DNA of 64,000 bases from Alteromonas antoniana. Lineage in GTDB: Bacteria; Pseudomonadota; Gammaproteobacteria; Enterobacterales; Alteromonadaceae. The notes under the pieces are model-generated. The model was given only the letters and a program-made list of their open reading frames with translations. It made no database searches and was not told where the DNA came from. Positions 30,975 through 41,801 of this stretch are shown piece by piece (within the stretch, counting starts at the first letter, position 1; each line of letters starts with the position of its first letter). The position numbers and the translations under genes are program-made. The stretch is from assembly GCF_019249295.1 (NCBI RefSeq), contig NZ_JAESDH010000007.1:1-64000 (forward strand), given 5' to 3'.

Positions 30975-31688
30975 TTAGACCGTTTTTTTATCAATTCGGT
31001 GCCATTTATTGTGATAAAAACGCTCGTGGGGCAGAAAACGCGTTTTATACGCCATTTTTGGGCAGGCGTCCACCTGGTAGCCAAGATACAGATAATCTAT
31101 GCCCATTGTTCTTGCGTGCTGCAGTTGCTGCAAAATCATCCAGGTACCAATAGAGGATTCTGAATAGGCGGGATCAAAAAAGGTATACAGCGCTGACATT
31201 CCACTATGACTGACACGGTCATCAACGATGTCAGTAACCGCGACTGCGATGAGTTTGTCATCGTCGTATGCTTCAATAAATACAGGTTGCTTCCACTGAC
31301 AATCAATGAAGCTGTCAAACTGATCCCGGGAAGGTGGAAACATACTACCATCGGCATGTCTTTCGCAAATGTAATGCTCATATAACGGATAGTAATCCTT
31401 ACCAGGGGTATAGGATAGCACAGAATGCAAATGACTGTTTTTCCGGATTACGCGCTTTTGACTGCGAGATGGGGTAAAGGTGTTAACCAGAACCCGCACT
31501 GACTGACAAGCATCGCATTGAGGGCAATGGGGCCGGTACACCTGATCACCACTACGACGAAAGCCTGCCTGTATCAGCTGGCTGTATCGCAGCGCCAGAT
31601 CGGTGTCCTCTTCCGCATAGACTAAAAGTTGTTCGTGGCGGTTGGCAAGGTAGCTACAGGGAAATACCTGTGTAATGCCAAATCTCAT
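30975..31688 (-). CDS. bpt: Aspartate/glutamate leucyltransferase Bpt (ATE family)
   Basis: Bpt adds leucine from Leu-tRNA to proteins with N-terminal Asp or Glu, creating a primary N-degron for ClpS. The product is 237 residues, with the cysteine-rich N-terminal block YRPHCPQCDACQSVRVLV, and the acyltransferase part with DGSMFPPSRDQF, YTFFDPAYSESSIG and the C-terminal YLGYQVDACPKMAYKTRF. The ATG at 31688 overlaps the aat stop by ATGA, so aat and bpt are coupled, as in Vibrio. Confidence 0.95.
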   Translation of the reverse strand: MRFGITQVFPCSYLANRHEQLLVYAEEDTDLALRYSQLIQAGFRRSGDQVYRPHCPQCDACQSVRVLVNTFTPSRSQKRVIRKNSHLHSVLSYTPGKDYYPLYEHYICERHADGSMFPPSRDQFDSFIDCQWKQPVFIEAYDDDKLIAVAVTDIVDDRVSHSGMSALYTFFDPAYSESSIGTWMILQQLQHARTMGIDYLYLGYQVDACPKMAYKTRFLPHERFYHNKWHRIDKKTV

Positions 31689-32431
31689 GGTGTGATATCC
31701 TGCCTTGACCATACCTTCCTGTACTGGTCACTCAGCTTTCCGGATCCATCCAGTGTCTGATTATGTGCGGCAAGTCTGCTGATAAATGCGTCTCTGCTCA
31801 CCTCGACTGCACCCAATGATGTGAGATGTTCTGTGGGTAGCTGGCAATCGATAAATGCCATTTGATGCGCTTTCATATGATTGACCAACGCCAGCATAGC
31901 CAGTTTGGAAGTGTTATTTTTAAAGTGGAACATCGACTCTCCACAAAATACCTTCCCTACGGCAACGCCATAAAGACCACCCACCAGGTTATTGCCTTCC
32001 CATACTTCCACAGAGTGGGCCAGGCCCGCCTGATGCAGTCTGATATACGCGCGTTGCATATCTTCTGTTATCCAGGTGTCTGATGACATCTCGGTTGAAC
32101 CAGGGTGAACGCGTGGAATGGTGGCGCAGGCGTTAATCACATCCGTGAAGGCGTGATTCATTGTAACATCGTAAATGGCTTTGCGTGCCAGCTTGCGCAG
32201 GCTTTTTGAACAGCAAAACGCGTCGGGCACAATAATCGCGCGGGGCGTCGGTGACCACCATAATATCGGTTCTTGGTCGCTGAACCACGGGAATATGCCA
32301 TGAGAATAAGCGTTAAAAAGCCGGTTGATATCAAGTGTACCGCCAAAGGCAAGCAAGCCGTTAGGGTCGTCTAAAGCCTCATTCACCGGGGGAAATGGGG
32401 TATCTTCGTGGAGGTACGGCAATTCAATCAT
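31685..32431 (-). CDS. aat: Leucyl/phenylalanyl-tRNA-protein transferase Aat
   Basis: Aat adds Leu or Phe to proteins with N-terminal Lys or Arg, marking them for ClpS-ClpAP. The 248-residue product has the family block LLAFGGTLDINRLFNAYSHG then WFSDQEPILWWSPTPRAII, and later EVWEGNNLVGGLYGVAVGKV with FCGESMFH and AFIDCQLPTEHLTSLGA. It overlaps bpt by four bases and follows trxB. Confidence 0.96.
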   Translation of the reverse strand: MIELPYLHEDTPFPPVNEALDDPNGLLAFGGTLDINRLFNAYSHGIFPWFSDQEPILWWSPTPRAIIVPDAFCCSKSLRKLARKAIYDVTMNHAFTDVINACATIPRVHPGSTEMSSDTWITEDMQRAYIRLHQAGLAHSVEVWEGNNLVGGLYGVAVGKVFCGESMFHFKNNTSKLAMLALVNHMKAHQMAFIDCQLPTEHLTSLGAVEVSRDAFISRLAAHNQTLDGSGKLSDQYRKVWSRQDITP

Positions 32432-32449
32432 GAAGGGTCACGAAATATG

Positions 32450-32473
32450 GCGAAGGCCGCTGTCGGCCTTCGC
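32450..32473. other. Hairpin between trxB and aat
   Basis: GCGAAGGCCG and CGGCCTTCGC form a perfect ten-pair stem with a four-base loop. No T tract follows on the minus strand, so it may only partly reduce transcription from trxB into aat. Confidence 0.65.
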
Positions 32474-32480
32474 GGATCGC

Positions 32481-33494
<1,014 letters not shown>

Positions 33495-33603
33495 CTAGGT
33501 TGGGGCAAAATTTCTAGTTTCAACATGAGTTGATAGTCCCAGCCTGCGCCGAATAGCCATATGATGCCTTTATCTGGCTGGTATGTCACTTACAGAAGGT
33601 GAG

Positions 33604-33631
33604 CTATAATCAGTTTTAAACAGTATTATAG
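33604..33631. promoter_or_regulatory. Palindrome with outward -10-like boxes between trxB and yfbV
   Basis: CTATAAT and ATTATAG flank the near-palindrome CAGTTTTAAACAGT. Each arm contains TATAAT, the exact -10 consensus, one per strand, facing yfbV and trxB. No good -35 hexamer was found at standard distance for either. Confidence 0.4.
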
Positions 33632-33708
33632 AAAAACGTTATACACCTGATGCTGCATATTGGTTATAGTGTAACTGTGGGCATTTGCGCACAGAAGTGA
33701 GGTGGAAC

Positions 33709-34155
33709 ATGGCACAATCTGTAATGACACTTTTCCGTGATGGTCAGGACTATATGACTACCTGGCCGGTGAAAAAGGAACTGTACGCACATTTTCCTGA
33801 GTGTCGCGTGGTTTCGGCCACCCGTCTGGCGGTGAAAGTGATGCCACCCATGGCCGTGCTTGCTTGCGCGGCTATGTTAAATACGTTCGGTGCTGAATAC
33901 TTACCACAGGCCATCGCCATCGGTGCGTTTTTCCTGAGCCTGCCGCTACAGGGCCTTTTATGGCTTGGCCATCGCTCCAATCAGGCCTTACCTCCGCAGC
34001 TTAAACACTGGTATCACGAGATTCACTCGAAGATGCGTACTCACGGCTGTCAGGTGCAGTCTTTAAAATCAAGACCTCGCTACAAAGAGCTTGCTGCACT
34101 GTTAAAAACGGCCTTTAACGATATCGATAAAGTCTTTACGCGAAGCTGGTTCTAA
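33709..34155 (+). CDS. yfbV: UPF0208 membrane protein YfbV
   Basis: The 148-residue product has the family start VMTLFRDGQDYMTTWPVKKE, a hydrophobic central pair of membrane helices (about residues 45-90) and a C-terminal helix region LKHWYHEIHSKMRTHGC. In E. coli YfbV limits Ter macrodomain spread and is a membrane protein of 151 residues. The ATG at 33709 is preceded by GAGGT; an upstream in-frame start adds eight unlike residues. Function in this organism is inferred from family only. Confidence 0.9.
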   Translation: MAQSVMTLFRDGQDYMTTWPVKKELYAHFPECRVVSATRLAVKVMPPMAVLACAAMLNTFGAEYLPQAIAIGAFFLSLPLQGLLWLGHRSNQALPPQLKHWYHEIHSKMRTHGCQVQSLKSRPRYKELAALLKTAFNDIDKVFTRSWF

Positions 34156-34173
34156 ACCTTATCGCGAGAAAAC

Positions 34174-34202
34174 AAAAAACGCGCTGGTCAGGCGCGTTTT
34201 TT
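34174..34202. terminator. Bidirectional terminator between yfbV and the ABC-F gene
   Basis: AAAAACGCGC and GCGCGTTTTT make a stem with T tracts on both strands, serving both converging genes. Confidence 0.92.
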
Positions 34203-34216
34203 CGTAGTGCAGATTA

Positions 34217-35842
34217 TCAGGCAATTGCTGCCTTACGCTGGGGCGTCTCTGACAGCCCATCGCAATGGGCGACAAACTCTTCATAGTTACCATCGAAGTG
34301 CGTGATAGCCTGATTTCTGATTTCGATGATCTGTGTGGCCAGCGATGAGACAAACTCGCGGTCATGACTGACGAAAATCACCGTGCCATCAAATTTGTAC
34401 AACGCATTGTTGAGCGCCTCAATAGATTCCATATCAAGGTGGTTGGTGGGTTCATCCATCACCAGGACGTTGATATCCTGAAGCATAAGTTTGCCGAACA
34501 GGAGACGGTTTTTCTCACCACCGGAGCACACCTTCACTTTTTTGTTGAAGTCATCTGAGCCAAAAAGCAGGCGTCCCAGCATGCCCTTTACCTGTAAGTC
34601 ATCATGCTTCGGACTGCGCCACTGCGACATCCATTCAAATAGCGTGAGGTCGCAGTCGAAATCGTTACTGCTGTCCTGGGGAATATAACCTACCGACGCA
34701 TTTTCCGCCCATCTCACCACACCTTTATTGGGTGTCAGGTCGTCGACCAGACACTTAAGCAGGGTAGTTTTACCCGCGCCGTTTTCACCGATGATGGCAA
34801 GACGGGAGCCTGCTTCCAATAACAGATTGGCGTTGTCAAACAGCGGAAGATCCGGGTAGCTGTGACCGACTTCTTCAAGTGTGACTGCCAGGCGATGTAG
34901 TTTTTTATGCTGCTTGAACTGAATGAACGGTTTGCGGCGGCTGGACGCTTTCACTTCCGCCAGTTCAATTTTCTCAAGTCGTCTTGCCCGTGACGTGGCT
35001 TGTTTGGCTTTAGACGCGTTTGCCGAAAAACGAGCAACGAAAGATTGTAACTCTTCGATTTCTGCTGATTTTTTGGCATTTTCCTGGTGCAGTTGTTCCT
35101 GCGCCATCATGGCTGCCTGCACGTAGTCGTCGTAGTTACCCGGATAAATACGCAGTTCGCCGTAATCAATGTCTGCCATGTGTGTACACACAGAGTTCAG
35201 AAAGTGGCGATCGTGCGAAATGATGATCATCGTAGACTTGCGCTTGTTCAGTTCTTGCGCCAGCCACTCAATCGTATAGATATCCAGGTTATTGGTAGGC
35301 TCATCAAGTAGCAGAATATCAGGCTCGGCAAACAGAGCCTGAGCCAGTAATACACGCACCTTTTTGCCAGGCGCTACCTCTTTCATCAGTCCGAAATGAT
35401 AATGCTCTTCGATACTGGCAGCGGTAAGGATATCACCGGCACGTGCCTCTGCAGTGTAGCCATCCATTTCTGCAAAGCGGGTTTCGAGGTCTGCTACGCG
35501 CATACCGTCTTCTTCACTCATTTCCGCTTTGCTATATATGGCGTCGCGTTCCCGTTTCACTTCCCAAAGCTCACGGTCGCCCATGATCACCGCATCGACT
35601 ACGCTCATTTCCTCAAAGGCAAACTGGTCCTGACTGAGGATCCCCAGTTTGGTGCCGGGGGCCATTGAGACATTGCCTGAGGTCGGTACGAGATGTCCGC
35701 TCAGAATTTTCATGAAAGTGGATTTACCGCAACCATTCGCACCGATCAGGCCATAACGGTTGCCATTACCAAATTTGGCTGAGATATTTTCAAACAAAGG
35801 CTTAGAGCCAAATTGCATTGTGATATTGGCGGTAGTAATCAA
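34217..35842 (-). CDS. ybiT: ABC-F family ATPase, YbiT-like
   Basis: The product has two ABC ATPase domains in one chain without membrane segments: Walker [10 protein letters not shown] and GENGAGKTT, signature segments around [17 protein letters not shown] and [16 protein letters not shown], joined by a charged linker (about residues 240-310). The start [20 protein letters not shown] aligns with YbiT (530 residues). ABC-F proteins of this type act on ribosomes. I place the start at a TTG (35842), giving 541 residues; this lacks a strong ribosome site, and the frame continues upstream to 35968 with unrelated basic sequence. Confidence 0.88.
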   Translation of the reverse strand: MITTANITMQFGSKPLFENISAKFGNGNRYGLIGANGCGKSTFMKILSGHLVPTSGNVSMAPGTKLGILSQDQFAFEEMSVVDAVIMGDRELWEVKRERDAIYSKAEMSEEDGMRVADLETRFAEMDGYTAEARAGDILTAASIEEHYHFGLMKEVAPGKKVRVLLAQALFAEPDILLLDEPTNNLDIYTIEWLAQELNKRKSTMIIISHDRHFLNSVCTHMADIDYGELRIYPGNYDDYVQAAMMAQEQLHQENAKKSAEIEELQSFVARFSANASKAKQATSRARRLEKIELAEVKASSRRKPFIQFKQHKKLHRLAVTLEEVGHSYPDLPLFDNANLLLEAGSRLAIIGENGAGKTTLLKCLVDDLTPNKGVVRWAENASVGYIPQDSSNDFDCDLTLFEWMSQWRSPKHDDLQVKGMLGRLLFGSDDFNKKVKVCSGGEKNRLLFGKLMLQDINVLVMDEPTNHLDMESIEALNNALYKFDGTVIFVSHDREFVSSLATQIIEIRNQAITHFDGNYEEFVAHCDGLSETPQRKAAIA

Positions 35843-36019
35843 AGCGAGTCCAGGACGTTTATCTGTAGAAAAAGAAATGGCTTCGAAGTTCGAAGCCAGG
35901 GGCGCGCAATATAAAGAAAAGCGGCTCCGGAGTCGAGGAATTTTTGCGCTTTTTCTGTTCAGATACACAAGTCAGAAAGACCGGAGGCAAGGTTTAGCTG
36001 ACGGTTCTCGTGATAACGA

Positions 36020-36508
36020 TTATTCAGCAGTCAGATAGCTATTGCAGCGTCTGCAGAGATAACGCTGGCCTTTCAGTACGTTATTATGTCGTCGCACTGA
36101 CAACTCGATGACATCGCAATTACAGCGATAACGAAACGTTTTGAGATTCAGCGGTGCCAAATCGAAACTGTGGGTAGCAGAGGCCGGCGTGTTAAATACC
36201 TCTTCCATCATATGTTGCCATTCTTTCCCATGGGGCTTGACCCGGCCATACAACTGCCAAACCAGGAGGTGGCTGATTTCATGAGGAATAACTTGTGAGA
36301 AAAACGCGTCCCGGTTTTCAGTGAACAGGGCGCCGTTTAGGTTAATGCGGTTTTGGTTTAAAAAGGCCGTGCCCGCATTTCTCCCTGAACGGCGGAATGT
36401 TACCTCAGGCGTGACAAATGCGCGGGAAAAATACTTTTCAGCATGTTGATAGAGAGCAGAAACGCGCTGCTTCACAGCAGCGCGCTCTGTTTGACTTATT
36501 TGTGACAC
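36020..36508 (-). CDS. sprT: SprT-like metalloprotease family protein
   Basis: The 162-residue product carries the zinc-protease motif HEISH (His76, Glu77, His80) in VIPHEISHLLVWQLYG, and a C-terminal zinc finger with FRYRCNCDVIELSVRRH and YLCRRCNSYL. The layout matches SprT (165 residues in E. coli). Eukaryotic Spartan uses the same domain for DNA-protein crosslink repair; the role of bacterial SprT is not settled. It lies 3 bp after sppA on the same strand. Confidence 0.92.
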   Translation of the reverse strand: MSQISQTERAAVKQRVSALYQHAEKYFSRAFVTPEVTFRRSGRNAGTAFLNQNRINLNGALFTENRDAFFSQVIPHEISHLLVWQLYGRVKPHGKEWQHMMEEVFNTPASATHSFDLAPLNLKTFRYRCNCDVIELSVRRHNNVLKGQRYLCRRCNSYLTAE

Positions 36509-36511
36509 GGG

Positions 36512-38374
36512 CTATTTAACGTTGCATTGTAAACACAAAATGTATACGCCCATTGGATCATTAAGCTGCTGCATGGTATCGAACTCTTTCAACACACTCT
36601 TCACCATGCCCATCAGGGCTGAATCTGATTGTGAAAATTGCCATTTCGCAGCCCATACCATTGCCTGACCAAAAAACTCTTTCCAAAACATTTCCTGGGC
36701 AGAAAGGTCACGTTCAACATAAAAGCTGTCGTATTTCTCCAGACCGGCAATGTCGGCTGCAGACATAACGGCATCGTTAAGATCGCCCAGCTCGTCGACC
36801 AAGCCCAGTTTAAGCGCTGTTTCGCCAATCCAGACACGGCCCTGTGCAATGTCGTCAACATCGTCGACTTTCATGCCTCTGGCATCTGCGACCATAGTGA
36901 TGAAGTTGTTGTAGCTGCTTTCTACATTATTTTGCAAAATCTGGCCGAACTCAGGCGCCAGCGAGCGGGTAGGGGATAACCCGGTCAGTTCGGTAGAACC
37001 GACGCCATCGCTGTTAATACCCAAATAATCCAGGCTTTTCTCGTACGTCATAAACATGCCGAACACGCCGATGGATCCCGTGATGGTGCTGGGCGATGCG
37101 ATGATTTTGTCAGCATCAGCAGAGATCCAGTAACCTCCAGATGCCGCATAGGTACTCATTGATACCACTACCGGTTTCCCGGCTTCCTGGAGTTCAAGCA
37201 CTTCCTGACGAATTATCTCGGAGCCAAAGGAGCTACCCCCCGGAGAATCAACCTGAAGCACCACAGCTTTCACGTTATCGTCCAGTCTGGCTTTGCGTAA
37301 TAAACGTGCAGTGCTGTCACCGCCGATGGTACCGGCTTTTTGATTACCATTTAAGATGGTACCTTTGGCAACCACGATAGCGACTTTATCCATGTCGTTC
37401 TGTACCCTCGGTAATGGGGGATTTACGACTTTCAAGTACGTGGAGTAAGGGGTGACGTTCACGCCCAGTTTGTTTTCATCTGACCCTACCAAAGCCACCA
37501 GTTCCTGGCGCACTTCTTCACGGGTTTTCAGCGCATCTACCCAGCCGTTTTCCAACGCATAGGTTGCGAAATCCGCACCTGCTTCGTTGAATTTTTCCAG
37601 CAGTCCCTGAAGGGTTTCATCAAAGTTGCTGACATCCATGTTGCGTGCGGCGGCAACATCAGCTTTATACTGTGCCCAGTAGGCATCAAGCCATTCTTTG
37701 TTTGCTTCTTTAGCGGCATCTGACATGTCGTTGCGAATAAACGGTTCGACTGCTGATTTGTATGTTCCTACACGGAAAATATGGGTGGTAACCTTCAGCT
37801 TTTCCAACATGTCTTTTACGTACAGCCCATATCGGCCATAACCTTCAAGCAGAAGCGCGCCCATAGGGTTCAGATACACGTTATCGGCGTGAGCAGCAAG
37901 GTAGTACTGATCCTGAGAAAAGTAGTCACCGATTGCATAAACCGGCTTCTCGGAACGCTTGAACGCTTCAATGGCTTCAGCGATGGTGCGCATCTTATCC
38001 AGCCCGCCGCCGGTAAGCCCGTGTAAATCCAGAACCAACGCTTTAATACGACTGTCTTGCTGGGCATTTTCAATGACCTTAACGACGTCGCGTACCAACA
38101 CTTCCGGATTTTCCGGCTCTTCCCCGAACGCTTCCTGCATGAATTGTTCGAACGGGTCTACTGCTTCTTTTTCTATGACCAGCGTGCCATACAAATTAAG
38201 ATACAGTGCACTGTCAGCATTCACCGTAAGAGGATCTTCTTCGCGCATGATCACAATTAGAAGACCAACAAATATGATGATAAATATAATGTTAAAAAAC
38301 AGCTTCCGGCAAAAATTTAGTACCGTCCATAGGCCAATAAATAAGGATTTCGTCCAGTTTCCGTTGGCAGCCAT
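36512..38374 (-). CDS. sppA: Signal peptide peptidase SppA, 67K type
   Basis: SppA degrades leftover signal peptides in the inner membrane, facing the periplasm. The 620-residue product has an N-terminal membrane anchor (residues about 25-45) and the two tandem S49 domains of the long type. The Ser/Lys dyad is Lys206 (RVGTYKSAVEPF) and Ser412 (STYAASGGYWISADADKIIA), close to Lys209 and Ser409 of E. coli. The QVDSPGGSSFGSE region precedes the serine. It is followed by sprT with only three bases between. Confidence 0.95.
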   Translation of the reverse strand: MAANGNWTKSLFIGLWTVLNFCRKLFFNIIFIIIFVGLLIVIMREEDPLTVNADSALYLNLYGTLVIEKEAVDPFEQFMQEAFGEEPENPEVLVRDVVKVIENAQQDSRIKALVLDLHGLTGGGLDKMRTIAEAIEAFKRSEKPVYAIGDYFSQDQYYLAAHADNVYLNPMGALLLEGYGRYGLYVKDMLEKLKVTTHIFRVGTYKSAVEPFIRNDMSDAAKEANKEWLDAYWAQYKADVAAARNMDVSNFDETLQGLLEKFNEAGADFATYALENGWVDALKTREEVRQELVALVGSDENKLGVNVTPYSTYLKVVNPPLPRVQNDMDKVAIVVAKGTILNGNQKAGTIGGDSTARLLRKARLDDNVKAVVLQVDSPGGSSFGSEIIRQEVLELQEAGKPVVVSMSTYAASGGYWISADADKIIASPSTITGSIGVFGMFMTYEKSLDYLGINSDGVGSTELTGLSPTRSLAPEFGQILQNNVESSYNNFITMVADARGMKVDDVDDIAQGRVWIGETALKLGLVDELGDLNDAVMSAADIAGLEKYDSFYVERDLSAQEMFWKEFFGQAMVWAAKWQFSQSDSALMGMVKSVLKEFDTMQQLNDPMGVYILCLQCNVK

Positions 38375-38487
38375 AGTATCTCGTTACCTCAGAGTCATTT
38401 ACCCAGTATGTTATCCAAACCGCAGGGTATAGCGAATTAAAATTGTAATGAAGTGTGATCTGTCCTGAACACGCATTGCATCGGACC

Positions 38488-38703
38488 TTACCTTTGATTT
38501 TCTGAATCTTCCAGCCATTTAGCAATAAGTTGTGCGATACGGCGGTGATCCTTCTCGCTAAACTGCATCAGCAGCCTGCCTTTTTTCTCTTTATAGCCTA
38601 CTTTTTGATGCCCTCTGACCAATAAGCGTGTCAGTGGCGACATAGTGTCCGATGTGGTTGGTGAAAGATTTTTTCGCTTCGCAGGTTCTTTATTAGCAGT
38701 CAC
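38488..38703 (-). CDS. Small hypothetical protein
   Basis: A 71-residue basic protein. The first 25 residues are polar and probably disordered; the rest is SPLTRLLVRGHQKVGYKEKK followed by a helix-rich end DHRRIAQLIAKWLEDSENQ. I do not recognise a family. It is divergent from the doxX-like gene, starting 18 bp from it. The start codon is the first ATG in frame. Confidence rests on compact, codon-like composition and the position. Confidence 0.5.
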   Translation of the reverse strand: MTANKEPAKRKNLSPTTSDTMSPLTRLLVRGHQKVGYKEKKGRLLMQFSEKDHRRIAQLIAKWLEDSENQR

Positions 38704-38721
38704 TGTTACCAGGAAATAGTT

Positions 38722-39336
38722 ATGCTGACTTCTGTCTATTATGGAACGATATCGGGTTTACGTCACGCAGACGGACTTCCCTTGCTGTTACTTCGCCTGT
38801 ATCTGGCACCAGTTATGATTCAGGCTGGATGGAATAAAGTCACTGCATTTGACGATATTGTGCAATGGTTCGGTGATCCCGAATGGGGACTGGGCTTGCC
38901 ATTTCCTGAACTGCTCGCGTGTCTGGCTACGGCAACAGAGCTGGTTGGCGGTGTATTGTTATTAATTGGGCTGGCCACCCGGTTAGTGTCTTTGCCTTTG
39001 ATGATTACGATGGTAGTCGCTATCTTAACGGTTCATGCACAGCATGGATGGCTGGCCATTGCTGATGCGTCAAGCTGGTTTGCGGATGGCACAATTTATT
39101 ACGATCCCTCAGTGCTCGCAGCTCCGGAAAAACTGACCGCGGCTAACACATTGCTGGAAAAGCACGGGTACATCGACTGGCTGACCAGCTCAGGTAAATT
39201 TGTGATCCTGAACAACGGGATAGAGTTCGCCGCAACGTACTTTATCATGCTGGCAGTATTACTGTTTTACGGGGGCGGGCGGTATGTCAGCGCAGACGAC
39301 ATCATCAGCCGCTTTATGAAAACAAAAATAGGTTAA
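38722..39336 (+). CDS. DoxX-family membrane protein
   Basis: The 204-residue product has four membrane segments and the DoxX-type pattern LLLRLYLAPVMIQAGWNKV, then LATATELVGGVLLLIGLATR and SLPLMITMVVAILTVHAQHG. DoxX proteins are small inner-membrane proteins, some linked with thiosulfate or quinone oxidation or oxidative-stress complexes; no partner gene is next to it, so the role here is open. Confidence 0.85.
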   Translation: MLTSVYYGTISGLRHADGLPLLLLRLYLAPVMIQAGWNKVTAFDDIVQWFGDPEWGLGLPFPELLACLATATELVGGVLLLIGLATRLVSLPLMITMVVAILTVHAQHGWLAIADASSWFADGTIYYDPSVLAAPEKLTAANTLLEKHGYIDWLTSSGKFVILNNGIEFAATYFIMLAVLLFYGGGRYVSADDIISRFMKTKIG

Positions 39337-39421
39337 ATTCGCCCTTAAGGTTCTGGTCTTTTTGAGCACCTGTGCGTAGGATAAATCACATTATCAAACC
39401 TGCAGCACAAGGAGACTGTTT

Positions 39422-39973
39422 GTGGATGCGATGTCATTGTTACTGAATCGGGCTTCCCAGCCTCGTTTGAAAGCCCCGGCGCCGGAAGGTCAGGCGCTGG
39501 AGAATATCATGCAGGCCGCGCTCAGGGCCCCCGATCATGCCTGCCTGACGCCCTGGCGTTTTATTGTTTGTCAGGATAAAGGGCTACTGAAACTAGGTTC
39601 TATTTTTGAACAGTCGGCTATCGATAACGATAAGTCCGAAAAAGAGATTGAGCGCGCGCCTCAGTTAACGCAGCGCGCACCCATGATCATTGTCGCCATC
39701 GCTAACTACAAAGAACATGAAAAGGTGCCGCGGGTTGAGCAGATTGCGTCGGCATCCTGCGCTGTGATGGCAATGCAGATGGCGGCTGTAGCACAAGGGT
39801 TTAACGGTATCTGGCGGACGGGCAGCTATGCTCACTGCGATACAGTGCGTGATGCGCTGAATGTGGCAGAAGAGGATGAAATTGTAGGCTTTCTGTATTT
39901 GGGAACACCCGCGATAGAAGGGGCCAGCAAGCCGACGCGTGATACGAGCGACTATTTCGAGCACTGGTCGTAG
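39422..39973 (+). CDS. ydjA: Nitroreductase family protein, YdjA-like
   Basis: The 183-residue flavoprotein has the nitroreductase fold with FMN-binding segments ALRAPDHACLTPWRFIV, RAPMIIVAIAN, and ASCAVMAMQMAAVAQGFNGI, and the end EIVGFLYLGTPA, all close to E. coli YdjA, a small member of the family. The GTG at 39422 is used because GGAG lies seven bases before it and the start then reads MDA as in YdjA. Substrate unknown. A terminator follows. Confidence 0.93.
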   Translation: MDAMSLLLNRASQPRLKAPAPEGQALENIMQAALRAPDHACLTPWRFIVCQDKGLLKLGSIFEQSAIDNDKSEKEIERAPQLTQRAPMIIVAIANYKEHEKVPRVEQIASASCAVMAMQMAAVAQGFNGIWRTGSYAHCDTVRDALNVAEEDEIVGFLYLGTPAIEGASKPTRDTSDYFEHWS

Positions 39974-40002
39974 TGCCTGAAATCTGGCGACACCAGTAAA
40001 AC

Positions 40003-40028
40003 AACACTGGTATCTTTCAGTGTTTTTT
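40003..40028 (+). terminator. ydjA terminator
   Basis: AACACTG and CAGTGTT form a stem that continues into T residues. A competing hairpin, ACCAGT with ACTGGT at 39992-40011, uses part of the same first arm. Confidence 0.7.
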
Positions 40029-40080
40029 CTCTCATCTGTGTCGTGGGGGCTGCTGTAACGCACACCCTTTACCTTAAATA

Positions 40081-40108
40081 AAAAAGGCGCCTGAAGAAGG
40101 CGCCTTTT
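40081..40108. terminator. Terminator downstream of pykA
   Basis: AAAAAGGCGCC and GGCGCCTTTT make a stem usable on both strands, between ydjA and pykA. Confidence 0.9.
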
Positions 40109-40125
40109 GAGTGTCAGTTGGGTGC

Positions 40126-41562
40126 TTAATCAACGTTCACTATTTTTAAGGCGTTTGTCGCCCCGATTTTTTCCATTTCATCGCCGTACGTCATAATGAC
40201 GCTGTCACCGGATTTTACCAGCCCATGCGCTTTCAATGCATTCATTACATCGTGTTTCAACTGGCCTGGCTCGCAGTTGCGCGAGTCGAAATACACCGGC
40301 TTTACACCACGAAACAGCGCCATAGAGTTTAGTGTATGCTCATGGCGCGATAATGCGATGATAGGAAGTGAAGTCGTAATGCGGGACATCAGTTTCGGAG
40401 TATTACCACTTTCTGTCAGACCAACAATCGCGCGGATGCTAGGCAAGTGATTCGCGGCATACACAGCAGAAAGGGCAACCGTTTCACTGACAGAAGAAAA
40501 AATGTCGTCCATGCGGTGTTTGGAGAGTTTGATGCTGGGGTGCGTTTCGGCTCCTTCACATACCCGCGCCATGGCCAGCACTGTTTCCACCGGATAATTA
40601 CCCGCAGCAGTTTCGGCACTTAGCATTACTGCATCGGTGCCATCAAGTACGGCGTTTGCGACGTCCATCACCTCGGCCCGGGTCGGCATCGGACTGTCAA
40701 TCATCGATTCCATCATCTGGGTTGCGGTAATAACAACTTTGTTAAGCTGGCGCGAGCGGGCAATAAGCTTTTTCTGTACACCAACCAGCTCAGCATCGCC
40801 GATTTCAACGCCCAGATCGCCGCGGGCGACCATAACGGCGTCGGACGCACTGATGATATCGTCAATGGCTTCGTCTGTTGCCACGGCTTCTGCGCGTTCT
40901 ACCTTAGCGCAAATCATGGCATCACAGCCAGCAGCCTGAGCCAGTTCGCGGGCATAATTTAAGTCTGCACCACTGCGGGGAAAAGAGACTGCCAGGTAGT
41001 CAACGCCAATTTTGGCAGCAGTTTTAATATCTTCTTTATCTTTTTCTGTTAATGCTTCAGCAGAAAGACCGCCGCCCTGACGATTGATACCTTTGTTATT
41101 CGATAATTTACCGGGAACCGTCACTTTCGTGTGTACCTGGCGGCCTTTTACCGCAGTAACTTCTAGCTGAATACGGCCATCATCCAGCAGCAGGATGTCG
41201 CCAGCATCAACATCATCTGGCAGCGCTTTGTAGTCGATACCTACCGCATTGATATCACCGTCTTCTTTGCCCATTTCAGCGTCAAGAATAAAGCTGGCGC
41301 CTTCTTTTAGTACCACTGAGCCATCTTTAAACCTGGCAACCCGGATTTTCGGTCCCTGAAGATCGCCCAAAATCGCAACATACTTGCCTAGGTTCTTGGC
41401 GGCTTCACGTACGCGCTTAGCGCGTTCAATATGATCGTCAGCCTGGCCGTGAGAGAAGTTCATGCGTACTACGTTAGCGCCGGCTTTTATTATTGCCTGG
41501 ATTTTTTCAAGCGAGTCCGTAGCTGGGCCTAACGTGGCAAGGATTTTCGTTCTTCTGGTCAT
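40126..41562 (-). CDS. pykA: Pyruvate kinase II
   Basis: Pyruvate kinase makes pyruvate and ATP from PEP and ADP. The 478-residue product matches PykA rather than PykF in length and text: [54 protein letters not shown], the active-site lysine region [13 protein letters not shown], and [18 protein letters not shown]. It is on the minus strand, downstream of hexR, and a HexR-like palindrome lies 85 bp before its start. Confidence 0.97.
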   Translation of the reverse strand: MTRRTKILATLGPATDSLEKIQAIIKAGANVVRMNFSHGQADDHIERAKRVREAAKNLGKYVAILGDLQGPKIRVARFKDGSVVLKEGASFILDAEMGKEDGDINAVGIDYKALPDDVDAGDILLLDDGRIQLEVTAVKGRQVHTKVTVPGKLSNNKGINRQGGGLSAEALTEKDKEDIKTAAKIGVDYLAVSFPRSGADLNYARELAQAAGCDAMICAKVERAEAVATDEAIDDIISASDAVMVARGDLGVEIGDAELVGVQKKLIARSRQLNKVVITATQMMESMIDSPMPTRAEVMDVANAVLDGTDAVMLSAETAAGNYPVETVLAMARVCEGAETHPSIKLSKHRMDDIFSSVSETVALSAVYAANHLPSIRAIVGLTESGNTPKLMSRITTSLPIIALSRHEHTLNSMALFRGVKPVYFDSRNCEPGQLKHDVMNALKAHGLVKSGDSVIMTYGDEMEKIGATNALKIVNVD

Positions 41563-41646
41563 AATAATTCGCAGTCTCTTGGTCGTTTAGGTGATTGAAT
41601 CAGAGATATTATTTTTGCATGTCTGTCTCATGCTGTAATCTCTTTT

Positions 41647-41661
41647 CGTAATTTTATTACA
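41647..41661. promoter_or_regulatory. Candidate HexR operator, pykA
   Basis: CGTAATTTTATTACA, a near-perfect palindrome matching the HexR operator pattern, stands between hexR and pykA. Confidence 0.75.
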
Positions 41662-41757
41662 AAATACTAGTAGAATCTGACAGAAATGTGAATGTTTGGG
41701 AATAAAATGTTAACTGCGCTTACCAGTATAGGTGTTACGCACTGATTTTGCAGGTAT

Positions 41758-41786
41758 AAAAAAACGCCACCGGGGTGACGTTTTTT
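41758..41786 (-). terminator. hexR terminator
   Basis: A stem of AAAAACGCCACC with GGTGACGTTTTT (one internal mismatch) lies just past the hexR stop. It ends in a T tract on both strands. Confidence 0.75.
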
Positions 41787-41801
41787 CACAATTTCTTGGC
41801 G

